In this document: positions 6,933 to 10,785 of the stretch, one piece after another | Layout of the letters: every line of letters begins with the position of its first letter | Numbering within the stretch: position 1 is the stretch's first letter | Assembly (NCBI GenBank): GCA_025463965.1 | Contig: JAODBN010000015.1 | Location: forward strand, 1-10,785 | Direction: 5' to 3' | From: Acidimicrobiaceae bacterium | GTDB taxonomy: Bacteria > Actinomycetota > Acidimicrobiia > Acidimicrobiales > Bog-793 | DNA: 10,785 bases | The notes under the pieces: model-generated | Told to the model about the DNA's origin: nothing | What the model saw: only the letters and a program-made list of their open reading frames with translations | Database searches by the model: none | Program-made: the position numbers and the translations under genes

Positions 6933-7726
6933 GCGGCGACGTCGTGCCCGGCTCGGGGCCCGTCCCGCCGCCACCGCCGCCGCTCGAGGGCCGGGTCGCC
7001 TGGCTGACAGGCGCGTCCGGAGGGCTCGGTGTCGCGCTAGCGCACGGGCTCGCGGCCGCGGGCGCGACCGTCGTCCTCACGTCGCGCTCCGCTCCCGCGC
7101 TCGAGCAGCTCGCCGGCGAGCTCGAGGCGTGCGGCCATCGCGCCCTCGCCCTCCCGATCTCGGTGAGCGATCCCGGCGCGGTGGGCTCGGCGGTCGTTTC
7201 GATCGTCGAGCGTTTCGGCCGCCTCGACGCGCTCGTGCACGCCGCCGGCATCAGCCCCTCGTTCTCGCGGAGCGAGTCGCTCGGGGACGAGGAGTGGCGC
7301 ACGATCCTCGACGTCAACCTAAGCGGCGCCTTCTACTGCTCGCGAGAGGCCGGCCGGGTGATGCTCGAGCGCGACGGGGGCGCGATCGTGCACGTGAGCT
7401 CCGTGCACGCCCGGAGCGCCGGTCCGCGTCTCGCCGCCTACGCGGCGAGCAAAGGCGGGCTCGAGGCGCTCACCCGGACGCTCGCGGTCGAGTGGGCCGG
7501 GCGCAACGTCCGAGTGAACGCCGTTGCGCCCGGCTACTTCGCCGCCGGGGTGGCGGAGCCGCTGCTCGCGAGTCGCTGGCGCGATCAGGTGCTCGCGGGC
7601 GTTCCGATGCGCCGCTTCGGCGAGCCTCCGGAGCTCGTCGGCGCGGTCGTATTCCTCGCCTCGGACGCCTCCGCCTACGTCACGGGAACGACGATCACTG
7701 TCGACGGCGGCTGGATGGCCCAGTGA
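6929..7726 (+). CDS. Short-chain dehydrogenase/reductase (classical SDR)
   Basis: The 265-residue protein is a classical SDR. Marks are the nucleotide loop TGASGGLG at 27-34, HAAG at 104-107 (NNAG position), N130 in DVNLSGAF, S157/S158 in HVSSVHA, the catalytic pair Y171 and K175 in YAASK, and the C-terminal YVTGTTITVDGGW. R53 after the second strand (TSRS) hints at NADP(H), though it is not decisive. It would reduce a ketone or oxidise a secondary alcohol, possibly a 3-hydroxyacyl-CoA made after the CoA ligase and acyl-CoA dehydrogenase steps; the substrate is inferred only from context. GTG at 6929 was chosen because it overlaps the ligase stop in GTGA and gives a 19-residue leader before the Rossmann fold. 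The leader contains six consecutive prolines (13-18), unusual for this family. The 3' end again overlaps the next gene by GTGA. Confidence 0.92.
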   Translation: MSGDVVPGSGPVPPPPPPLEGRVAWLTGASGGLGVALAHGLAAAGATVVLTSRSAPALEQLAGELEACGHRALALPISVSDPGAVGSAVVSIVERFGRLDALVHAAGISPSFSRSESLGDEEWRTILDVNLSGAFYCSREAGRVMLERDGGAIVHVSSVHARSAGPRLAAYAASKGGLEALTRTLAVEWAGRNVRVNAVAPGYFAAGVAEPLLASRWRDQVLAGVPMRRFGEPPELVGAVVFLASDASAYVTGTTITVDGGWMAQ

Positions 7727-8616
7727 TCGTGGGCACTGGCGTCCCGCCGGGGAGCGACAGCTGGCTGGCTGAGCTCGCCGCGTCGCCGCCCTTCGGCGAG
7801 GGCGACCGGCTCGGCAGCCTCAACCACCTCGACGCCTCAGCTCGGCGCCGCGCCGCCGCAGCGATCCGCAGCGGCGAGGCGATCAGCCTCGCTCGTCCGC
7901 TCGTGGCCGAGCCTTCGCTATTCGACGGCGGGGGCGAGAGCGTCGAGCTGCGCACGGAGGTCCACGCCCATGGCGCTCGCGACCGGGTGCGTCTCGAGTG
8001 TCACGGTGCGCTCAACACCCATCTCGACGCGCCGAACCACGTGAGCGTCGACGGCACGTTCTACGGGGAGGGCGGTTTTTCCGCCGCACCCACGGTGTCG
8101 GAGGGCGCGGCCCACGGGATCTTCACCCGGGCGGTGCTCGCGGACCTACCCGCGCTGCGGGGGACCGACTGGGTCGCCCCGGGCGAGCCGGCCACCGCGG
8201 CGGAGCTCGTCGCCGCGGTGGCCGGGCAGCCGTTCGAGCCCGGCGACGCCCTCTTGTGCTATCTCGGGCGTGATTGCTACGAGGCCGAGGGTGGCGACTA
8301 CCCGGCGGACCTCGCGGCCGCGTTGTCGTCGGGAGTGGCGATCCCGGGGATCGCCCCGGATGTCGGCGGGTGGCTCGTCGAGCGCCGCGCCTCGCTCATC
8401 GGGTGGGACTTTCTCGACATCCCAGGCGGCGCGCTGCCGCCGCTGCGGGTGCACCGCCTCATCCGGGCGATCGGGCTCGCTGTGCTCGACCACTGCGAGC
8501 TCGGGAGGGCCGCGAAGCGCTGCCGGGAAACCGGTGCGGCGACAGGGGCCCTTGTGGTGGCGCCGTTGGCGACGGGGGGCACGGGATCCATGGTGAATCC
8601 CTTACTCGTTCTGTAA
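7723..8616 (+). CDS. Metal-dependent cyclase/hydrolase family protein (PF04199 type)
   Basis: This 297-residue protein belongs to the family of kynurenine formamidase, isatin hydrolase and polyketide 'cyclases', Mn/Zn enzymes that hydrolyse amides, often cyclic ones. The signature is the metal-binding segment ECHGALNTHLDAPNHV at about 92-107, with H94, H100, D102 and H106. It matches the larger subgroup with HGxxxTHLDA rather than the short KynB form. GDRLGSLNHLDASARRRAAAAI near the N-terminus (27-48), EPGDALLCYLGRD at 172-184, and the C-terminal PLATGGTGSMVNPL also fit the family. No signal peptide is seen, so it should be cytoplasmic. GTG at 7723 overlaps the SDR stop as GTGA; GTG at 7729 is an alternative. 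The family allows ring opening of an N-heterocycle or lactam-like substrate, but the exact substrate is unknown. It ends the tightly coupled run that starts with the CoA ligase. Confidence 0.85.
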   Translation: MIVGTGVPPGSDSWLAELAASPPFGEGDRLGSLNHLDASARRRAAAAIRSGEAISLARPLVAEPSLFDGGGESVELRTEVHAHGARDRVRLECHGALNTHLDAPNHVSVDGTFYGEGGFSAAPTVSEGAAHGIFTRAVLADLPALRGTDWVAPGEPATAAELVAAVAGQPFEPGDALLCYLGRDCYEAEGGDYPADLAAALSSGVAIPGIAPDVGGWLVERRASLIGWDFLDIPGGALPPLRVHRLIRAIGLAVLDHCELGRAAKRCRETGAATGALVVAPLATGGTGSMVNPLLVL

Positions 8617-8624
8617 CACAGCGT

Positions 8625-8634
8625 TCTCGCGAGA
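8625..8634. promoter_or_regulatory. TCTCGCGAGA perfect palindrome, candidate operator
   Basis: This perfect 10-base palindrome lies eight bases after the cyclase stop and about 15 bases upstream of the candidate -35 at 8649. CACA (8617-8620) and TGTG (8637-8640) flank it as imperfectly placed arms. The position suits an activator or repressor site; it has no T tract and would be a poor terminator. Confidence 0.35.
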
Positions 8635-8648
8635 GGTGTGTCGTTTGC

Positions 8649-8677
8649 TTGACCCTTGATCTCTGATCTGAAATGCT
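8649..8677 (+). promoter_or_regulatory. Candidate promoter for the amidohydrolase/lyase pair
   Basis: TTGACC at 8649-8654 is separated by 17 bases from AATGCT at 8672-8677, which is preceded by TGA to give a TGn extended -10. The spacer holds two TGATCT direct repeats (8657-8662 and 8664-8669). The stretch is more AT-rich than its surroundings, and this is the largest clear gap in the rightward series, so a second transcription start here is reasonable. Confidence 0.45.
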
Positions 8678-8687
8678 CCACTGAAGC

Positions 8688-8694
8688 AAGGAGG
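8688..8694 (+). promoter_or_regulatory. AAGGAGG ribosome binding site for a TTG start
   Basis: AAGGAGG is followed after five bases by TTG at 8700-8702. It is the strongest Shine-Dalgarno in the window and fixes TTG as the amidohydrolase start; no ATG or GTG is better placed. Confidence 0.75.
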
Positions 8695-8699
8695 CGCAG

Positions 8700-10073
8700 T
8701 TGCCCGAATACGACTGCCTGGTCACCGGCGGCGAGCTCGTCAGCGGGACCGGCGTACGCCGGGGGGACGTGGCGGTGGCCGGCGGTGTGGTGGTGGAAGT
8801 GGGTGAGGAGCTCGATCCCGCCCGCGCCGCGGAGGTCGTCGACGCCTCCGGGAAGCTCGTCTTCCCGGGCCTGTTCGACGCCCACAACCACCCCTACTAC
8901 CACGACGACATCGAGACCTTCTCGCTCTCCGCGGCGTACGGCGGCATCACGACGCTCGTGCCGTTCGCCGGCGCTCCGTGGGGCGCGCACGAGGAGCACC
9001 AGCGTCTCGACGAGCTCGTGGGGAGCTTCGTCGACGATGGCGAGCGCCGCAGCTACCTCGACTTCGGCGTCCATGCCATCCTGTCGCCGGGCGACGAGCT
9101 CGAGCAGGTGCTGCCGTCGCTTCTCGAGCGGGGGATCGGCTCCTACAAGGTCTTCATGGCCTTCCCGGGTCGCCGCATGTTGACCGACGACCAGATCCTT
9201 GCCGCCATGCAGGTGCTCGCGGGGGTCGGCGCGCTGTGCATGGTGCACTGTGAGAACGGGATGGCGATCGAGCTGCTCGAGGGTCAGCTCTCGGGCGGCG
9301 GCCACACGAGCGCCGCCGACTACGTCGACTCGCGGCCGCCGCAGCTTGAGGCGGAAGCCGTCTATCGGGCGCTCGCGATGGCCGAGGTTGCCGGCTGCGA
9401 CTGCTACATCGTCCACGTCAGCACCAAGGAGTCGATGGACGTGATCGCGGAGGCACGCCGGCGTCCGGGCCCGCGGCGACTCGCCGAGACCGCACCGCAC
9501 TACCTCGTGCTCGATCGCCACGACCTCGAGCGGATCGGGGGGCAGGCGAAGATCTCGCCGCCGATGCGGACCGGGCAGGACTGCGACGCGCTCTGGGGGT
9601 ACTTGCGCGACGGCACGATCGACGTGGTCGCGAGCGACTGTTCCGGCCAGACCTGTGCGGCGAAGGCGGAGCGGGAGAGCTTCTTCGACGTGCCCTTCGG
9701 GATCCCCGGGGTGGAGCAGCTCTTCCCGCTCGTCTTCGACGAGGGCGTTAGCCGTCGCGAGCTCTCGCTGGCGACCCTCGCCCGGGTCTTCTGCGAGAAC
9801 CCCGCCGACATCTTCGGCGTCGGCGACCGCAAGGGCCGGCTGGAGCCGGGCCACGACGGGGACCTCGTCGTGTTCGACCCGGCGCTCCGCTGGACGGTCC
9901 ACGCGGCGGATCAGCACGGCAACTCCGACTACAGCCTCTACGAGGGACGCGAGATGCTCGGACGGGCAACCTTCTCGATGCAGCGGGGACGGCCGCTGCT
10001 CCGCGACGGCGAGGTCGTCGCGGAGCCGGGTGCGGGGATCTTCCTCGCCGACGCGGGGGTGGCGGGACGGTGA
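8700..10073 (+). CDS. Cyclic amidohydrolase of the dihydropyrimidinase/hydantoinase group
   Basis: The 457-residue protein is a two-metal TIM-barrel amidohydrolase. Expected metal ligands are all present: H62 and H64 in FDAHNH, the lysine to be carboxylated K150 in SYKVFMAF, H183 in MVHCENG, H239 in YIVHVST, and D313 in ASDCSGQ. KISPPMR near 284-290 matches the SPPLR substrate loop of hydantoinases, and NPADIFGVGDRKGRLEPGHDGDLVVFDP is the usual C-terminal return. The group hydrolyses cyclic diamides such as dihydropyrimidines, hydantoins and allantoin. Two positions differ from typical dihydropyrimidinases as I remember them: Phe at 155 where the substrate-binding Tyr is usual, and Phe at 333 where the PNG Asn is usual. 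The natural substrate is therefore probably not dihydrouracil. TTG at 8700 follows AAGGAGG. The gene has its own candidate promoter and overlaps the next gene by four bases. Confidence 0.88.
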   Translation: MPEYDCLVTGGELVSGTGVRRGDVAVAGGVVVEVGEELDPARAAEVVDASGKLVFPGLFDAHNHPYYHDDIETFSLSAAYGGITTLVPFAGAPWGAHEEHQRLDELVGSFVDDGERRSYLDFGVHAILSPGDELEQVLPSLLERGIGSYKVFMAFPGRRMLTDDQILAAMQVLAGVGALCMVHCENGMAIELLEGQLSGGGHTSAADYVDSRPPQLEAEAVYRALAMAEVAGCDCYIVHVSTKESMDVIAEARRRPGPRRLAETAPHYLVLDRHDLERIGGQAKISPPMRTGQDCDALWGYLRDGTIDVVASDCSGQTCAAKAERESFFDVPFGIPGVEQLFPLVFDEGVSRRELSLATLARVFCENPADIFGVGDRKGRLEPGHDGDLVVFDPALRWTVHAADQHGNSDYSLYEGREMLGRATFSMQRGRPLLRDGEVVAEPGAGIFLADAGVAGR

Positions 10074-10785
10074 GCGGCGGGCGCCCGGCCGGACTGTCGA
10101 CGGCCAACCCGTACAACGCGCTTGGTGCGGTGCGTGCCGGCGAGCGGTTCCAGCTGCCGATCAACTTCGTCGACGTGACGCTGCGCGAGGGCCAGCAGGC
10201 GGCCGAGGTCGCATTCGGCCCGGAGGACGAGATCGAGCTCGTCACCGAGCTCGCACGCCTCGGCGTGGGGTGGGTCCAGTCCGGCTACGCCGGCGCCGAC
10301 GACGCGAGCACCCGCCGGCTGCACGACGCGTGCCCAGGCGTCCGCCTCGCGGTGCTCGCTGTCGGCTGGGACCCGGCCGTCGAGCAATCGCTCACCTCCG
10401 CTCGCGAGGCCGGTGCCGGCCTCTGCTCGATCCTGTTCCGCGCGGCCGACCAGCACCTCGCGAACCTCGGCTACGACCGCGCCGGGGCGCGGGCGCGCGT
10501 CTCTGCCCTCGTGCGGCGCGCCCGCGAGCTCGACTATGAGGAGGTGGCGTTCGGCCCGTCCTTCGCCACCCTCGCCGACGAAGGCTTCTTGATGGAGCTG
10601 TACGAGGTGGGGCTCGAGGCAGGGGCGAGCATCATCTCTCTTGCGGACTCGTCCGGCACCGCGAAGCCCTCGGCGGTGGGTTACCTGGTCACCCGGATGC
10701 GAGAGCTCGCCGGTGAGCGCGGCGTGCGGGTCCACATGCACAACGACTTCGGCCTCGCTGTTGCCAATACGCTGGCCGGTCTCGA
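10070..10785 (+). CDS. HMG-CoA lyase / isopropylmalate synthase-like DRE-TIM enzyme, 3' end outside the window
   Basis: The visible 238 codons run off the right edge with no stop. The DRE-TIM signature DVTLREGQQ is at 35-43, with D35 for the metal and R39 for catalysis. HMHNDFG at 222-228 supplies the paired metal-binding histidines, and LADSSGTAKP at 192-200 is the usual DTxGxxxP region. The superfamily includes HMG-CoA lyase, isopropylmalate, homocitrate and citramalate synthases, and 4-hydroxy-2-oxovalerate aldolase, so the enzyme either cleaves or makes a C-C bond next to a carbonyl. At the site where these enzymes often have a Glu-Val-Gly-Phe-Pro type segment it reads QSGYAG, so it does not fall plainly into any of those named activities. 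GTG at 10070 overlaps the amidohydrolase stop as GTGA, so the two should be translated together and may act in one pathway. The first 30 residues (STANPYNALGAVRAGERFQL) are an N-terminal extension before the barrel. Confidence 0.85.
   Translation, partial: MSGGRPAGLSTANPYNALGAVRAGERFQLPINFVDVTLREGQQAAEVAFGPEDEIELVTELARLGVGWVQSGYAGADDASTRRLHDACPGVRLAVLAVGWDPAVEQSLTSAREAGAGLCSILFRAADQHLANLGYDRAGARARVSALVRRARELDYEEVAFGPSFATLADEGFLMELYEVGLEAGASIISLADSSGTAKPSAVGYLVTRMRELAGERGVRVHMHNDFGLAVANTLAGL

Noticed and set aside
8298..9917. Long leftward open frame of 539 codons opposite the amidohydrolase
   Set aside because: It has Arg/Asp/Val/His-rich composition typical of the complement of GC-rich coding DNA, and no recognisable motifs; the plus strand has a complete set of amidohydrolase active-site residues.
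1..10785. CRISPR arrays, tRNA or rRNA genes, insertion sequences and attachment sites
   Set aside because: No regularly spaced repeats, cloverleaf-like sequences, transposase or integrase motifs, or terminal inverted repeats were seen on reading both strands.

Overview
The window is very GC-rich and densely coding, with third codon positions almost all G or C. The proteins and the codon style fit a high-GC actinobacterium (Actinomycetota, perhaps an Acidimicrobiia- or Thermoleophilia-like lineage). That placement is an inference from composition and gene families, because no rRNA or other phylogenetic marker is present. Of the nine substantial genes only one (the CoA ligase) clearly starts with ATG; six start with GTG, one with TTG, and the TetR regulator has no standard start codon at its best position.

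Layout. Positions 1-264 hold the probable 3' end of a rightward gene entering from the left edge, a short hairpin, and a leftward coding-like fragment without a start. Positions 265-2238 (minus strand) encode a single-chain fusion of the alpha and beta subunits of a thiamine-diphosphate E1 dehydrogenase of the acetoin/branched-chain/pyruvate type. A divergent promoter region (about 2235-2390) separates it from a long rightward series: zinc alcohol dehydrogenase of the butanediol/sorbitol dehydrogenase type (2389-3447), acyl-CoA dehydrogenase (3449-4594), TetR-family regulator (about 4678-5388), AMP-forming acyl-CoA ligase (5397-6932), SDR oxidoreductase (6929-7726) and PF04199-type metal-dependent cyclase/hydrolase (7723-8616). 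After an 83-base gap with a candidate promoter and a perfect palindrome come a cyclic amidohydrolase of the dihydropyrimidinase/hydantoinase group (8700-10073) and a DRE-TIM (HMG-CoA lyase / isopropylmalate synthase-like) enzyme that runs off the right edge (10070 onward).

How it may work together. The genes are packed head to tail, with 1- and 8-base gaps or 4-base GTGA overlaps, which argues for co-expression. The set reads as a catabolic island. Two unrelated metal hydrolases able to open cyclic amides or related rings sit beside a CoA ligase, an acyl-CoA dehydrogenase, two NAD(P)-dependent oxidoreductases, a C-C bond lyase/synthase-like enzyme and a 2-oxoacid (or acetoin) E1. A plausible scheme is ring opening of a cyclic amide, imide or hydantoin to an acid, CoA activation, beta-oxidation-like steps and C-C cleavage, under control of the TetR protein. 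The substrate cannot be read from the sequence. No mobile element, CRISPR array, tRNA or rRNA was seen.
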